From: Brevibacillus agri
GTDB lineage: Bacteria; Bacillota; Bacilli; Brevibacillales; Brevibacillaceae
Length of the DNA: 64,000 bases
Direction of reading: 5' to 3'
Assembly (NCBI RefSeq): GCF_004117055.1
Contig: NZ_CP026363.1
Span: 3,991,001-4,055,000 of the forward strand
Shown: in pieces, positions 28,260-37,811 of the stretch
Position numbering within the stretch: position 1 is the stretch's first letter
Layout of the letters: every line of letters begins with the position of its first letter
Notes under the pieces: generated by a model
What the model was told of the DNA's origin: nothing
Database searches by the model: none
The model's input: only the letters and a program-made list of their open reading frames with translations
Made by a program: the position numbers and the translations under genes

Positions 28260-30704
28260 TTATTTATGAGAGGAGGGCGGATTGGGAATCGGGACTCCGT
28301 TTGTGAGAACTCCCGGATTCAATTCGTTGTAAGCTTCCAGCAGGCGACGCGCAATCGGGCCCGTCGCATCGGAACTGGAGGTTCCGTCCCGCAAGCTGTT
28401 TGGCGCGATCACGACGAACACCACTTGCGGATTTTCATACGGTGCAAAGCCTACAACCAGGGCGTTTTCCGCGCTTCTGCCTGTCTGCGCGGTACCGGAT
28501 TTCGCGGCAACGGTAAACGGCAAGCCGTTGAAACGCTGCACAGTACCGCCTGGCTGCGTAACCATGCGCATCCCTTCTTTGACGACCTGGATGTACTTCG
28601 GATCAATGTTGACCCGGTTCAACACTTGCGGCTCGATTTGCGCAAGCGTCTGGCCCTTCTGCTTCGGATCGGTTGTACCTTTGCGTATTTCCTTGACAAG
28701 ATGCGGACGAATCCGGTATCCGCCATTGGCAATCGCAGAGACGTACTGGCCGATCTGCATCGGGGTAAACAGGTCGTACTGGCCGATCATCGCGTCAGCC
28801 AAGTTCCCGTAGTACAAGTTCGGGTTTTCCCATCCGGTCTTCTCGCCTGGCAGGTCCACCCCTGTTTTGACGCCAAGCCCGAACTGGGCATTGTAGTAAT
28901 CCAGCACGGAAAATTGTTGTTCCCAGCCTTCTTTGCCTTTTCTCGCCAAGCGGATCGCCATTTCGTACATATACGTGTTGTTCGAAACTTGCAGCGCACG
29001 GCGCGCGTTGACGATCCCGTGTCCGCCAGGCTTCCAGTTGCGCTTGTAGGACGTACCGACATTCAGGCCGCCGCGGTCATTAATCGTTTCGTTTGGCGTT
29101 GTCAGCCCTTCTTGCAGGGCAATCATGACAGACAACGGCTTGTAGGTGGAGGCCGGCGGGTACGGCGTGTAAATGAACCGGTTAGACTCGTTCGGCAAAA
29201 TGAGCGAGGTGTAGTTTTGGTTGAACGCCTTGCGATCGTAGTACAGGTTCAGATCGTAATCCGGGTAGCTGGCCATCGCCAAAATCTCGCCCGTATTCGG
29301 ATTCATGACCAAGACGTGCGCATCCTTGAACTCTTTTGGCGTCGTAGGCCGTTTTTTAAACGCTTCTACTTCTTCCTTCAAAATCGCTTCCACTTTGCTC
29401 TGATAGCGCCAGTCCATCGCCAGCACGAGGTCGTTGCCTGGCTCCGGTTCCCTGCCCGGGCGCATTTCTTTTTTGATCGTCTCGGAATTTTTGTTCACGT
29501 AGACGTCCATGATCCCGTCTTTGCCGCGCAAGTATCTTTCGTAGGAGCTTTCCAGTCCGGTGACGCCAACGCGGTCAATTGCATTGTAGCCTTGTGCCTG
29601 GTACTCTTTCAGGCTCTCAGGGCGAATGGCGTTGATATAGCCGAGAAAATGAGTCCCGAAGGCAGAGCCGTCAGGGTCTTTGAAAATTTGCCGGACAGGC
29701 TCCAGCACGACGCTAATCCCGGGAAGCTCCGTGCGCCGCTCCTCGATTTGGAACATTTCTTCGTCGCTGATGTTCACCTTCACCCGGCGCGGAATGTAGC
29801 TCGGCATCTGCGGAGAGCGCATTTCCTGCAACAGCGAAAGCTTGTGCCACTGGAATTGCCGTTGCTCCGCGGTGAGCGGCAGATTGACATCCAGCTCGAA
29901 CAAGGAAGCGTAGCGCAACAAATCCATGTCCGATTTGTCCGATAACTCGTTCGGAGCCGGAAGCTTGCGAATTTGTGCCTTCACTTCTTTTATCAAGGCG
30001 TCGCGGTCTTCCTTGTCCAGCGTGAGCACGAGCTTCATGTTTGCGCTGATCGCCATTTTGAGCAGTTCCAGGTCGGAAGTGTTGTCTTCCGTCAGAACGG
30101 TCCCTGCTCCTTTTGCGTTGGCATTGAGCTTTTTGATAACGTCTTTGCGCTGGTTGTCATCAAAAGGCGAGCGCACGCGCAAGCCGACATACAATGCCGT
30201 TTTGACCAGCTCGAAGTCTGACATGCTGTCGACAGCTTCCTGCTTGGGAACGGCTTGCAGCTTGGCTGCCACCCTGTTTTTCAGCGCGTTCGTTTCCTCG
30301 TTGTTGAAAGCGATCGGCAATGTGGAGCGCAGCTCGATCGTCTTTTTGAGCAGCTCTTTGTCTGTGCCGATTTTTTCCCCGTCAGGCAGCAAAATTTTCG
30401 CCAGACGATCCGCCACTTTTTCTTCGTCGATGTCCTGCCCTTGCTCTTCTACGTATTGAACCGTGTAAACAGGTTTGTTGGAGACGAGCACTTCGCCATT
30501 TTTGTCCAAAATCCGGCCGCGCGGCGCAGGGATCGGCAACTCGCGGATACTGAACTTTTCCAGCTCGTGCCGATACTGCTCCCCTTCCACCAGTTGGACG
30601 AAGGCGAGCCGCAAAATGATGGCGGCAAAGAACAGAAAGACGATCAGAAACAATATGTTAAGCCGCACGGGTATGTGCGATTTCGGTTCTTTGGTCTCTT
30701 CCAT
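28260..30704 (-). CDS. mrdA: Penicillin-binding protein 2 (elongation transpeptidase) with expanded repeat region
   Basis: This 814-residue class B PBP has a cytoplasmic tail and one membrane helix (LNILFLIVFLFFAAIILRL). The dimerisation domain starts with RGRILDKNGEVL, and the transpeptidase domain has PASTYKP (SxxK), VSNNTYMY (SxN) and AAKSGTAQ (KSG). It cross-links lateral-wall peptidoglycan with RodA. Residues 115-306 hold four tandem units with an exact 48-residue period beginning DKELLKK, DFELVKT, DLELLKM and DMDLLRY. From memory B. subtilis PbpA is about 716 residues; the excess is close to two such units. It lies between mreD and minC. Confidence 0.95.
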   Translation of the reverse strand: MEETKEPKSHIPVRLNILFLIVFLFFAAIILRLAFVQLVEGEQYRHELEKFSIRELPIPAPRGRILDKNGEVLVSNKPVYTVQYVEEQGQDIDEEKVADRLAKILLPDGEKIGTDKELLKKTIELRSTLPIAFNNEETNALKNRVAAKLQAVPKQEAVDSMSDFELVKTALYVGLRVRSPFDDNQRKDVIKKLNANAKGAGTVLTEDNTSDLELLKMAISANMKLVLTLDKEDRDALIKEVKAQIRKLPAPNELSDKSDMDLLRYASLFELDVNLPLTAEQRQFQWHKLSLLQEMRSPQMPSYIPRRVKVNISDEEMFQIEERRTELPGISVVLEPVRQIFKDPDGSAFGTHFLGYINAIRPESLKEYQAQGYNAIDRVGVTGLESSYERYLRGKDGIMDVYVNKNSETIKKEMRPGREPEPGNDLVLAMDWRYQSKVEAILKEEVEAFKKRPTTPKEFKDAHVLVMNPNTGEILAMASYPDYDLNLYYDRKAFNQNYTSLILPNESNRFIYTPYPPASTYKPLSVMIALQEGLTTPNETINDRGGLNVGTSYKRNWKPGGHGIVNARRALQVSNNTYMYEMAIRLARKGKEGWEQQFSVLDYYNAQFGLGVKTGVDLPGEKTGWENPNLYYGNLADAMIGQYDLFTPMQIGQYVSAIANGGYRIRPHLVKEIRKGTTDPKQKGQTLAQIEPQVLNRVNIDPKYIQVVKEGMRMVTQPGGTVQRFNGLPFTVAAKSGTAQTGRSAENALVVGFAPYENPQVVFVVIAPNSLRDGTSSSDATGPIARRLLEAYNELNPGVLTNGVPIPNPPSSHK
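29787..30362 (-). repeat. Four tandem 48-codon units inside mrdA
   Basis: Units begin at residues 115, 163, 211 and 259. Each has the pattern D-x-[ED]-L-[LV]-[KR] near its start, a hydrophobic run, a D/E/T-rich turn (FNNEETN, FDDNQRK, LDKEDRD, LTAEQRQ) and a basic helix. The repeat is visible in protein but diverged in DNA, so it is an old duplication. Confidence 0.8.
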
Positions 30705-30746
30705 GAGCGATCCTCTCCTTTCCGGGTAACATCCCCTGTCTCCTTG

Positions 30747-31271
30747 TTACTCCACGTGCATTTCCTTTTTGTCGAGCACCTTGTTGCAGCCGTTTTTGAT
30801 CGGTATGTACACAATCAGGCCGAAGACGAGGTTCAGCAATACAGTGGGCAAAATTTGACGGGTGAGAATCCATTGCACATCATAGGGAGCGACCGAGAAC
30901 AGACGGTACAAGGAGTACAAGAGCCATTCGTGCCCGAACAGGATCAAGAAGCTCGTCACAAAGACCATGCCGATCCCGCGCTGGAACAACAGCACGATCA
31001 AACCGGCAAAATAGCTGGCTACCATCATGGACATGGTGTAAATGCCGATCACCTGCCCGAACAGGACATCCTGCAAAAAGCCGAACGCAAGCCCGTAGTA
31101 CAGCCCTTCCCGCCTCCCGAGATACATGGAAATGAAGATACAGCATACGAGCGCGAAGCGAGGGACTGTCATCCATGACAGTCCCCATAAATCAGGTGAG
31201 AGGACCTGCATGACTGTCCCTTCCAGAACAAACAAGACCACGACACCAAGCGTCAATAAAAAACGCGCCAT
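30747..31271 (-). CDS. mreD: Rod shape-determining protein MreD
   Basis: This 174-residue integral membrane protein has about five hydrophobic segments and MreD-like features (VLEGTVMQVL ... GRREGLYYGLAFGFLQDVLFG). It is part of the MreBCD elongation complex. Its ATG immediately follows the mreC stop with no gap, so the two are coupled. Confidence 0.92.
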   Translation of the reverse strand: MARFLLTLGVVVLFVLEGTVMQVLSPDLWGLSWMTVPRFALVCCIFISMYLGRREGLYYGLAFGFLQDVLFGQVIGIYTMSMMVASYFAGLIVLLFQRGIGMVFVTSFLILFGHEWLLYSLYRLFSVAPYDVQWILTRQILPTVLLNLVFGLIVYIPIKNGCNKVLDKKEMHVE

Positions 31272-32264
31272 CTATTGACCACCTCCGCCAGTAGTTGCGG
31301 AGGAAGTCCCCGTCGAATTGGGCGTTGCCGCTTTGCCTCCCGTCGCAGGCGGCTGCACTTGTCCAGCCGCCTGCTTTGGTATCAGCTCACCGTTAGGCGA
31401 AATGGTAAAGTCGCGCTCTACCACCATCACTTCGCTCAATTGCGAAAAGTCTGCGCTCGGCTGTATGTAAGCCGTTTGCGTCAACCCGTAGTCGTCCGGC
31501 ACGACCCGGACAATGTAGCCGATCGGCAGATTTCGCGGAACCACTCCCCCCCGGCCGGAGGTAATGACTTGCTGCTTCGGTTCGATTTTTTTGCCCCAAG
31601 GAATTTTGCGCATGACCAGCAATCGCTCCTGCGGATCGTATTCCTCGATGACACCGCTGACAGGCTCATGGACAGTCTTGCCGTCGACGATATACGTGGC
31701 CTGAATGTCGGCGGAGATGTGGTCGCGCCGTTCATAGCTGGTCAACAATTCAACCGTAGCTGAAAAGTTGGCAACACTCTGTACACGCCCGATCATCCCT
31801 TTTGCCGTAATGACCGCCATATCTTTTTTAATTCCGCTCTTCAGCCCCAGATCGATGGTAATGACGTTGTTCCACGTATCGGGATTGCGCGCCACGACTT
31901 CCGCAAAAAGGAGGCTGTACGACGACTTGAGCCTGTTTTTCGCATCCAGCTCTTTTCTCAGCCGCTCATTCTCTGCCTTGAGGTCGTGGAGTTCTGCCGT
32001 CAGCCGGGCATACTGGTCCAGCCCTGCCTTGAGGGCCTTGTTTTCTTCGTAGACGCTGTACGCGTCTTCTATTTCCCGAAAAAAGCCAGAAACAGCTTGG
32101 GCAGGGCGATAAAACAAGCCCTGCACCACGCTGAACGTATCTTTGAAAAACATTTCTGGCCAGGTCAGGTTAACCCGTTCACGGGAAGTGTAGCCCACGA
32201 CGGAGATTAGCAGGACCAAGCCTACAAGTACGATAATAAGCCGCTTATTCCCGAAAAACGACAT
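31272..32264 (-). CDS. mreC: Rod shape-determining protein MreC
   Basis: This 330-residue protein has one N-terminal membrane helix (LIIVLVGLVLLISVVGY), a coiled coil (about 65-110, ENKALKAGLDQYARLTAELH), and the beta-barrel MreC domain with TIDLGLKSGIKKDMAVI and MIGRVQSVANFSATVELL. The C-terminal tail is low-complexity Ala/Gly/Thr/Gln. It links MreB to periplasmic-side synthases. Confidence 0.95.
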   Translation of the reverse strand: MSFFGNKRLIIVLVGLVLLISVVGYTSRERVNLTWPEMFFKDTFSVVQGLFYRPAQAVSGFFREIEDAYSVYEENKALKAGLDQYARLTAELHDLKAENERLRKELDAKNRLKSSYSLLFAEVVARNPDTWNNVITIDLGLKSGIKKDMAVITAKGMIGRVQSVANFSATVELLTSYERRDHISADIQATYIVDGKTVHEPVSGVIEEYDPQERLLVMRKIPWGKKIEPKQQVITSGRGGVVPRNLPIGYIVRVVPDDYGLTQTAYIQPSADFSQLSEVMVVERDFTISPNGELIPKQAAGQVQPPATGGKAATPNSTGTSSATTGGGGQ

Positions 32265-32278
32265 GCCCTACCCTCCGT

Positions 32279-33322
32279 TTATTTACCCCGTTTTTGTCGG
32301 GAAGAGGTGATGCCTTGTTTCGATTTGAACAGGTGGATATTCTCCAAAGCCCGGCCTGTCCCGATCGCTACGCAATCCAGCGCATTTTCCGCAACATGCA
32401 CGGGCATACCTGTTTCCTTGCTGAGCAGACGGTCGATATTGCGCAGCAGCGCTCCCCCGCCTGTCAACACGATCCCGCGATCCATAATGTCTGCGGCAAG
32501 CTCCGGCGGACTCTTCTCCAAGGTCACCTTCACAGCTTCAATAATGGCAGCAACTGTTTCTGCCAATGCTTCTGCGATTTCCGTGCTGCTGACCGAGAGT
32601 GTTTTTGGCAAGCCAGTCACGAGGTCGCGGCCGCGAATATCCACGTTTTCCGGTTCCTCTGGCGCGATGGCAGAACCAATCTCCAGCTTCAACGTTTCCG
32701 CTGTCCGTTCCCCGATCATCAGATTGTAGCGGCGCTTGATGTACTGGATGATCGCTTCATCCATCTCATCCCCGGCCACGCGAATGGAACGGGAGGTAAC
32801 AATCCCGCCCAAAGAAATGATCGCCACTTCTGTCGTACCGCCGCCGATGTCGACGACCATGCTTCCGGTCGGCTCCCATACAGGCAGATCGGCTCCGATC
32901 GCTGCTGCAAACGGCTCCTCAATCGTGTAAGCCTCGCGCGCGCCAGCCTGCTTCGTCGCGTCTTCAACAGCGCGCTTTTCGACAGCGGTAATTCCCGATG
33001 GCACACAGACCATCACGTTCGGGCGACGGCTGAACAGACCCTGGTTTTTCTGGGCCTGATTGATGAAATAGCGCATCATCGTTGCAGTCGTGTCAAAATC
33101 CGCAATAACCCCGTCCTTCATCGGACGAACGGCGACGATGTTGCCAGGCGTGCGGCCGATCATACTCTTTGCCGCATTCCCTACCGCTTCAATGGAATTG
33201 TTGTTGGTACGAATGGCTACTACAGAAGGTTCACGCACTACAATTCCTTTTCCCTTAACGAAAACAAGTGTATTGGCAGTGCCGAGGTCAATCCCCAAGT
33301 CACGTGTAAATCCACCAAACAT
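32279..33322 (-). CDS. mreB: Actin-like rod shape protein MreB
   Basis: This 347-residue protein has actin-fold phosphate loops: [33 protein letters not shown] and [14 protein letters not shown]. Its filaments direct lateral wall synthesis. The ATG at 33322 (MFGGFTRD) is seven bases after AAGGAG; upstream ATG/ATA-rich codons lack a site. It heads mreBCD, downstream of radC. Confidence 0.98.
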   Translation of the reverse strand: MFGGFTRDLGIDLGTANTLVFVKGKGIVVREPSVVAIRTNNNSIEAVGNAAKSMIGRTPGNIVAVRPMKDGVIADFDTTATMMRYFINQAQKNQGLFSRRPNVMVCVPSGITAVEKRAVEDATKQAGAREAYTIEEPFAAAIGADLPVWEPTGSMVVDIGGGTTEVAIISLGGIVTSRSIRVAGDEMDEAIIQYIKRRYNLMIGERTAETLKLEIGSAIAPEEPENVDIRGRDLVTGLPKTLSVSSTEIAEALAETVAAIIEAVKVTLEKSPPELAADIMDRGIVLTGGGALLRNIDRLLSKETGMPVHVAENALDCVAIGTGRALENIHLFKSKQGITSSRQKRGK

Positions 33323-33369
33323 AAAAAAACTCCTTCCAATAATATACAAATGACAAGCAATGTTACATC

Positions 33370-34068
33370 CTACAAGTACCCTTGCTCTTTCAAGCTGACG
33401 TACCTGCCATCCCCGATAATCACATGATCCAACAATGAAATCCCTACCAGTTCCCCCGCTTCACGCAGCGTATGCGTGATCGCGATATCTTCCCTGCTAG
33501 GTGTCGGATCCCCACTTGGATGGTTATGTAGGCAAATTACCGATGCACTGCTACGACGGATCGCTTCTTTAAAGACTTCTCTAGGGTGCACGATGGAAGC
33601 GTCCAGACTGCCTACAAAAATAGTCTGCTTGCCAATCACGTGGTTCTTGGTATTTAGAAAAAGGCAGACAAAGTGCTCCTGTGTCAAATGAGCAAGCTCA
33701 GGCGACATCAAGTCAGCCACATCGCGGGGCAGACGGATGGAGGTGCGGCTTTGCCGCGGTACGCCGACCATTCTGCGCCCGAGTTCAAAGGCGGCATGCA
33801 GTTCCACTGCTTTTACCGGGCCGATCCCTTTCAGTTCCCTCAGCTCAGCATGAGAGGCTTGCGCCAATCCACGCAGGTCGCCAAATTTGGCTAACAAGCG
33901 CTGAGCCAACTGATAGACTGACTCCTGCTCACTGCCTGTCCTCAGTAAAATGGCAAGAAGCTCTGTATCAGACAGATGGACCGCTCCTTCGCGAAGCAGT
34001 CGTTCACGTGGACGGTCATAGTAAGGGACGTTTTTGCCGTCTGTTTTGTTACAGGTATTTACTGCCAT
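33370..34068 (-). CDS. radC: RadC/YsxA family JAB-domain protein
   Basis: This 232-residue protein has an N-terminal helix-hairpin-helix ([20 protein letters not shown]) and a C-terminal MPN/JAB metalloprotease-like domain with the [16 protein letters not shown] zinc motif. The historical repair role is doubtful. The maf-radC-mreB order is conserved in Bacillus. GGAGG precedes the ATG. Confidence 0.95.
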   Translation of the reverse strand: MAVNTCNKTDGKNVPYYDRPRERLLREGAVHLSDTELLAILLRTGSEQESVYQLAQRLLAKFGDLRGLAQASHAELRELKGIGPVKAVELHAAFELGRRMVGVPRQSRTSIRLPRDVADLMSPELAHLTQEHFVCLFLNTKNHVIGKQTIFVGSLDASIVHPREVFKEAIRRSSASVICLHNHPSGDPTPSREDIAITHTLREAGELVGISLLDHVIIGDGRYVSLKEQGYL

Positions 34069-34167
34069 TTTTCGCCGCCTCCCACCTATCTCATTATCGT
34101 CAACGGCTTACTAGAAGAAGGTCGTGAGGTGGTTGGCCGTTGTCACTTGCACACAAGCACAGCTTTC

Positions 34168-34758
34168 CTACAAAATCGGCATCCCGAAACGCGCGAGCAG
34201 CTTGGAGGTCAAGCAAAGCGGAAGCCCGACAACCGTAAAGTAATCTCCGGTTATCCCTTCCACGATCGTCGCTCCAATCCCTTGAATCGCATAAGAACCC
34301 GCTTTGTCCATCGGCTCTTTCGTTGCAATGTACGACTTGATCTCTGCTTCGCTCAACGGGCGAATTTTCACATCGGTGTGGCTGTGCGCCACTTCTGAGC
34401 GCCCAGACGCTGCATCAATCAGGGCCACGCCGCTATAGACGGTATGCTCTCGCCCCTGGAGCATGGACAGCATGCGAAACGCGTCCGCTTCGTCTGCCGG
34501 CTTGCCCAAAATATGTCCATCCAGAACGACAATCGTGTCTGAACCGAGCACGACGCCTTCTGTCAGGCGGGCGGCTACTTCCCTAGCCTTGCGCAAGGAC
34601 AGCTCCTCTACCACTTGCGCAGGAGACAAGCCAGGCGCAGTCGTCTCGTCCACATCGCTGGTCATCACCGTAAACGGAATGCCCAGCGCCTGCAGCAGTT
34701 CTCTTCGGCGGGGCGATGATGAAGCAAGAATGAGCGTATCATGTTTTTCTGTCGTCAT
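34168..34758 (-). CDS. maf: Maf family nucleoside triphosphate pyrophosphatase
   Basis: This 196-residue house-cleaning phosphatase hydrolyses non-canonical nucleotides (dTTP/UTP-type). It has the N-terminal ILASSSPRRRELLQALG motif, VLGSDTIVVLDG, and GSYAIQGIGATIVEGITGDYFTVVGLP. In Bacillus it also affects septation. It lies nine bases after the DUF4321 gene. Confidence 0.95.
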   Translation of the reverse strand: MTTEKHDTLILASSSPRRRELLQALGIPFTVMTSDVDETTAPGLSPAQVVEELSLRKAREVAARLTEGVVLGSDTIVVLDGHILGKPADEADAFRMLSMLQGREHTVYSGVALIDAASGRSEVAHSHTDVKIRPLSEAEIKSYIATKEPMDKAGSYAIQGIGATIVEGITGDYFTVVGLPLCLTSKLLARFGMPIL

Positions 34759-34766
34759 TTTTCAAC

Positions 34767-35006
34767 CTACTTTATCCGTCGATGTATCCAAAACGCGAGG
34801 GCAAGCCCCCCGATACTGGCTAGATTTAGTTTTACCTGAAAGTTCAGGTCGTACTTCAAAATTTCTAAATCTGCCGCAGGTGACCATGTAATCGTTTTGC
34901 TTTTGGTCAGAAAAGGCACCCAGGGACCGAGAATTTCCCCGACGATGCTCCCGCACAAAAGGCCACTCACCAGTAGAAACACGAGTGTAAGCGTTTCTTT
35001 CCCCAT
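34767..35006 (-). CDS. DUF4321 small membrane protein
   Basis: This 79-residue protein has two hydrophobic segments (LVFLLVSGLLCGSIVGEILG and the C-terminal LNLASIGGLALAFWIHRRI) and the central LKYDLNFQVKLN pattern of DUF4321. The function is unknown; it sits directly upstream of maf as in other spore formers. The ATG at 35006 is preferred over upstream codons on family length. Confidence 0.8.
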   Translation of the reverse strand: MGKETLTLVFLLVSGLLCGSIVGEILGPWVPFLTKSKTITWSPAADLEILKYDLNFQVKLNLASIGGLALAFWIHRRIK

Positions 35007-35114
35007 TCCTTTTCCCAACTCCCTTTTACGAAGGGATTCTCTTTTTGCCAACCATAAGTTTAGCAAATGGAAGGGGGTGAAACAATCCCTGTTTGCTCTT
35101 GCTAGTTACTGTAT

Positions 35115-35156
35115 AAAAAGAAAAGGCCTCCTGCAAGAAAACTTGCGGAAGCCTTA
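35115..35156 (-). terminator. Terminator of spoIIB
   Basis: On the minus strand the arms AAGGCTTCCGCAAG and CTTGCAGGAGGCCTT, with a small mismatch, are followed by TTTTCTTTTT. Confidence 0.88.
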
Positions 35157-35177
35157 TCAGCGCTCGCTTATTTGTCT

Positions 35178-36464
35178 TTAGCGCGCCAACTGCACCCAGC
35201 TCGCGTAGCTCTCCAAATATCCGAGCACGCCCGCCTGTACTTGCCACGCGTACGATTCGGCGCTTTCCCCTTTTTTTCCGGCGCTTGCTTCCGCCATCTT
35301 GTCGCGGGCGGCCAGCGCCTGATTGATCCCGTTGACCATCCCTTCGAACAGCGGCTTCCACGCATCCTGCACCTGAATCAAGCGGCTTTCCTCCAAAAAT
35401 TGGCGATGCCATTCCTTCAGGTCGGCCGTCTCCTGCGCCGAGGCAGAAAGCTGTCCCGATGTGATAATCAGGCCGGATTGGGCAGAGAGCGCCTGCGCCA
35501 GCTTCACGCCATTGTCAAAAAACTGCTGCACGTTCGGCCCTTCCGTGGCGGCAGCCGGTTTGCTCACCGGAACCGCTCCCTGGAAGGCCGGGAAGGCAAA
35601 CTCCTTGACGTACACGTCCATCCCCTTGTTTTTCAAGCTGGCGGCAAAGCCCAGCACGGCATCTCGCGTAGGCGCGGCAGCGGCAAACATATACTGCTTG
35701 CTGCCATCCTTGTACAAAAGGTGCGGGATTCCCGCTTTCGCCAGCGGCTCTACCGCAGACTGTGGAGACGCGTCCGGCTGAAACACGCCTGCCTGGGCGA
35801 CGAACATGCTGATCTGCGGCACTTGCAGCGAGACATTTTGCTGCTCGCCAGAAGCGGTATTGCCGGCTGCAGTTCCTGCTCCTGCCTCGGACGAACCGGG
35901 GCCAGCCAGCGCCTCCTGGCCTCCTGCCTGCCCGCCTTTTGCCTCTTGTGCCGTCAACGTCTGCACGGTCTCGCTTAAAACTGATCCATACGATTGCGAA
36001 AATTCCTCCTGCGTGAAAACCGACAGCACCAAAAAGCCGAACAACAACCCGATCGCTACTGCTCCCCCTGTCGTCAGCACGGTCCGCCAGATGGGAGTTT
36101 TCGGCCAAAAAGCGAGGAAGCGCTTTGCGGGATTTTTGCCGGAGCTGCTGTAAGCTCCCAGAAGTTCCTCCTGCTCTTGCGTCTCTTCCAGCTCGGGCGA
36201 ATCATCGAGGATCGGCCCCGGCTCTCTGCTCGTCTCCCGCTGCGCGGCCCCTCTCAGTTGCATCATGCGTTCCCAGGCGTCGTTTTCCTTTTTCGGTGGA
36301 AGCGTGCCGTGAAAAGGGATAGGTGGCCCCTGAATTTTTACCCGTGGCGTGTCGTCTTTGGGGGTACGCTTCACACTCGCTTCTTGCTTGATGGTCTCGC
36401 GCTTTTCGTCCCAAAATCTGCCGTTCATCTTGACTGTTACATGATTTTTCTTTTCTCCGTTCAC
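35178..36464 (-). CDS. spoIIB: SpoIIB-like SPOR-domain sporulation protein
   Basis: This about 428-residue protein has a basic cytoplasmic N-terminal part (about 1-125), one membrane helix (TVLTTGGAVAIGLLFGFLVLSVF), a low-complexity Gly/Ala linker, and an extracellular SPOR domain (about 225-305, FVAQAGVFQPDASPQSAVEP). SpoIIB helps localise engulfment proteins to the septum. Its place just upstream of the maf-radC-mre cluster matches Bacillus. The GTG at 36464 has better spacing to GGGAGG than the ATG two codons earlier. Confidence 0.85.
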   Translation of the reverse strand: MNGEKKNHVTVKMNGRFWDEKRETIKQEASVKRTPKDDTPRVKIQGPPIPFHGTLPPKKENDAWERMMQLRGAAQRETSREPGPILDDSPELEETQEQEELLGAYSSSGKNPAKRFLAFWPKTPIWRTVLTTGGAVAIGLLFGFLVLSVFTQEEFSQSYGSVLSETVQTLTAQEAKGGQAGGQEALAGPGSSEAGAGTAAGNTASGEQQNVSLQVPQISMFVAQAGVFQPDASPQSAVEPLAKAGIPHLLYKDGSKQYMFAAAAPTRDAVLGFAASLKNKGMDVYVKEFAFPAFQGAVPVSKPAAATEGPNVQQFFDNGVKLAQALSAQSGLIITSGQLSASAQETADLKEWHRQFLEESRLIQVQDAWKPLFEGMVNGINQALAARDKMAEASAGKKGESAESYAWQVQAGVLGYLESYASWVQLAR

Positions 36465-36535
36465 GCTCATGCCCTCCCAGCTTGCAGGCTCTTTGTACTA
36501 GCTTACGTCTGGGCGGGACGGGTTATGACTGCGAT

Positions 36536-36590
36536 CTAGCAAATCTAGCAAATTCTCTAGCACAGCGGCGAAGCTTTTTCGCCAAAGCTT
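36536..36590. repeat. Short direct repeats and hairpin between spoIIB and fabH
   Basis: CTAGCAAAT occurs twice back to back (36536-36553), followed by TCTCTAGCA. Then GGCGAAGCTTTTTCGCC forms a hairpin at the fabH end, a possible weak terminator. Confidence 0.5.
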
Positions 36591-37581
36591 ACGGCTGCCA
36601 GGTCAAAAGCAGCCCGGCGTGAACGAGTCCCCCGCCGAAGCCGTAGAGTAAAATTTTGTCCCCCGCCTTTACCTTGCCTTGCTCGATGCCCAGCCCGAGC
36701 GCAAGCGGGATCGTAGCGGCCGATGTGTTGCCGTAGTAGGCCAAGCTGTACAACGTCTTCTCAAGTGGAAAGCCGCTGCGCTCGCAAATCGACTCGATCA
36801 TGCGCAAATTGGCGCTGTGCGGGATGAACCAATCCACCTCATCGAGCGCAATGCCTGCGCGGCTTGCGACCTCCTGCATGCCTGTCGGCACCGTCGTAAC
36901 CGCCCACTTGTACACTTCTCTGCCGTTTTGCACGATGCAGCCATTCCCCGCAAGCTCTCTGCCATCCATGCTCGTCGACAGCCCCGAGCGGTAGACGTGA
37001 ATGCCGCCGTCTCCCTTCGAGCCTAAATAGGCAGCGTGAAAACCGGGAGCGTCCGGGTCGGCTTCCACCAGCACTGCACCCGCTCCATCGCCAAACAGGA
37101 TGCAGGTCGTGCGGTCGGTGTAGTCGGTCACCTTGGAAAGCGTTTCGGCTGCCACCACCAGCACTTTGCGGTGCAGCCCGGAGGCGATCATCGCGTTCGC
37201 GGTGTGCAGCGCGTACGTAAACCCGGCACATGTGGCGGAAAGATCCATGGCGCCCGCCTGCGCGATGCCGAAATGAGCCTGGATTTGGCTGGCGACGCTC
37301 GGAAACGGAAAATCCGGCGTGCTCGTGGCCACGAGGATCAAGTCGACGTCTGTGAGGTTTTTGCCATAGGCAGCGGCCATGTTCTCTACGGCCGCAATCG
37401 CCAAATCGCTTGTAAACTCATCTTTTGCTGCAATGCGCCGTTCATGGATGCCCGTTCGCTGCAAAATCCATTCGTCGGACGTCTCCACCATCTTTTCCAG
37501 ATCGGCATTGCGAAGCACACCGCTTGGCACGTAGGTGCCGATCGCCGTTATTCGGGAAGGAATAGCATTTGCGTTCATCAT
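36589..37581 (-). CDS. fabH: Beta-ketoacyl-ACP synthase III
   Basis: This 330-residue enzyme condenses acyl-CoA with malonyl-ACP to start fatty-acid synthesis. The catalytic triad is visible: Cys in DLSATCAGFTYAL, His in FIPHSANLRMIE and Asn in YYGNTSAATIPLAL. It has typical length. Two adjacent ATGs follow GAGGTG. The gene stands alone with a FapR-type operator over its promoter, consistent with FapR control of fab genes in Bacillus. Confidence 0.96.
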   Translation of the reverse strand: MMNANAIPSRITAIGTYVPSGVLRNADLEKMVETSDEWILQRTGIHERRIAAKDEFTSDLAIAAVENMAAAYGKNLTDVDLILVATSTPDFPFPSVASQIQAHFGIAQAGAMDLSATCAGFTYALHTANAMIASGLHRKVLVVAAETLSKVTDYTDRTTCILFGDGAGAVLVEADPDAPGFHAAYLGSKGDGGIHVYRSGLSTSMDGRELAGNGCIVQNGREVYKWAVTTVPTGMQEVASRAGIALDEVDWFIPHSANLRMIESICERSGFPLEKTLYSLAYYGNTSAATIPLALGLGIEQGKVKAGDKILLYGFGGGLVHAGLLLTWQP

Positions 37582-37614
37582 ATCGAATCATCACCTCTGC
37601 TTGTTTGTGACTAC

Positions 37615-37647
37615 ATTATAACACTAGATATTAATACCTGGTACTAA
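37615..37647 (-). promoter_or_regulatory. fabH promoter with FapR operator
   Basis: On the minus strand TTAGTACCAGGTATTAA (37631-37647) is a 17-bp near-palindrome matching the FapR consensus TTAGTACCTRNTACTAA closely. It overlaps the expected -35 region of a TATAAT (37615-37620). FapR releases DNA when it binds malonyl-CoA. Confidence 0.82.
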
Positions 37648-37666
37648 TTTATACTTTTGCGCATTA

Positions 37667-37707
37667 GAAAACTAAGGCTGCGCCAAGCCTTTGGCGCAGC
37701 CTTAGTT
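37667..37707. repeat. Perfect 17-bp hairpin upstream of fabH (dispersed family, copy 2)
   Basis: AACTAAGGCTGCGCCAA and TTGGCGCAGCCTTAGTT pair perfectly around a 4-base loop. On the minus strand TTTTCT follows, so it could be a second terminator after murC. It shares the GCTGCGCC core with the copies at 20284 and 51017. Confidence 0.7.
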
Positions 37708-37748
37708 GCACTTATACTGGATAAGAATCTTATAAATTCTTTTCTGTA

Positions 37749-37786
37749 TGAAAAAAGACTTGGCTCCGCTTCCGAACCAAGTCTTT
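37749..37786 (-). terminator. Terminator of valS-folC-murC
   Basis: The stem AAAGACTTGG / CCAAGTCTTT is followed on the minus strand by TTTT, just past the murC stop. Confidence 0.9.
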
Positions 37787-37811
37787 CTTCTTTGCAGCAC
37801 TCGTGCTGCTG

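Noticed and set aside
36536..36562. CTAGCAAAT tandem repeat as an attachment site or mobile-element scar
   Set aside because: Only two full copies and no integrase, tRNA or transposase nearby; kept only as a short repeat.
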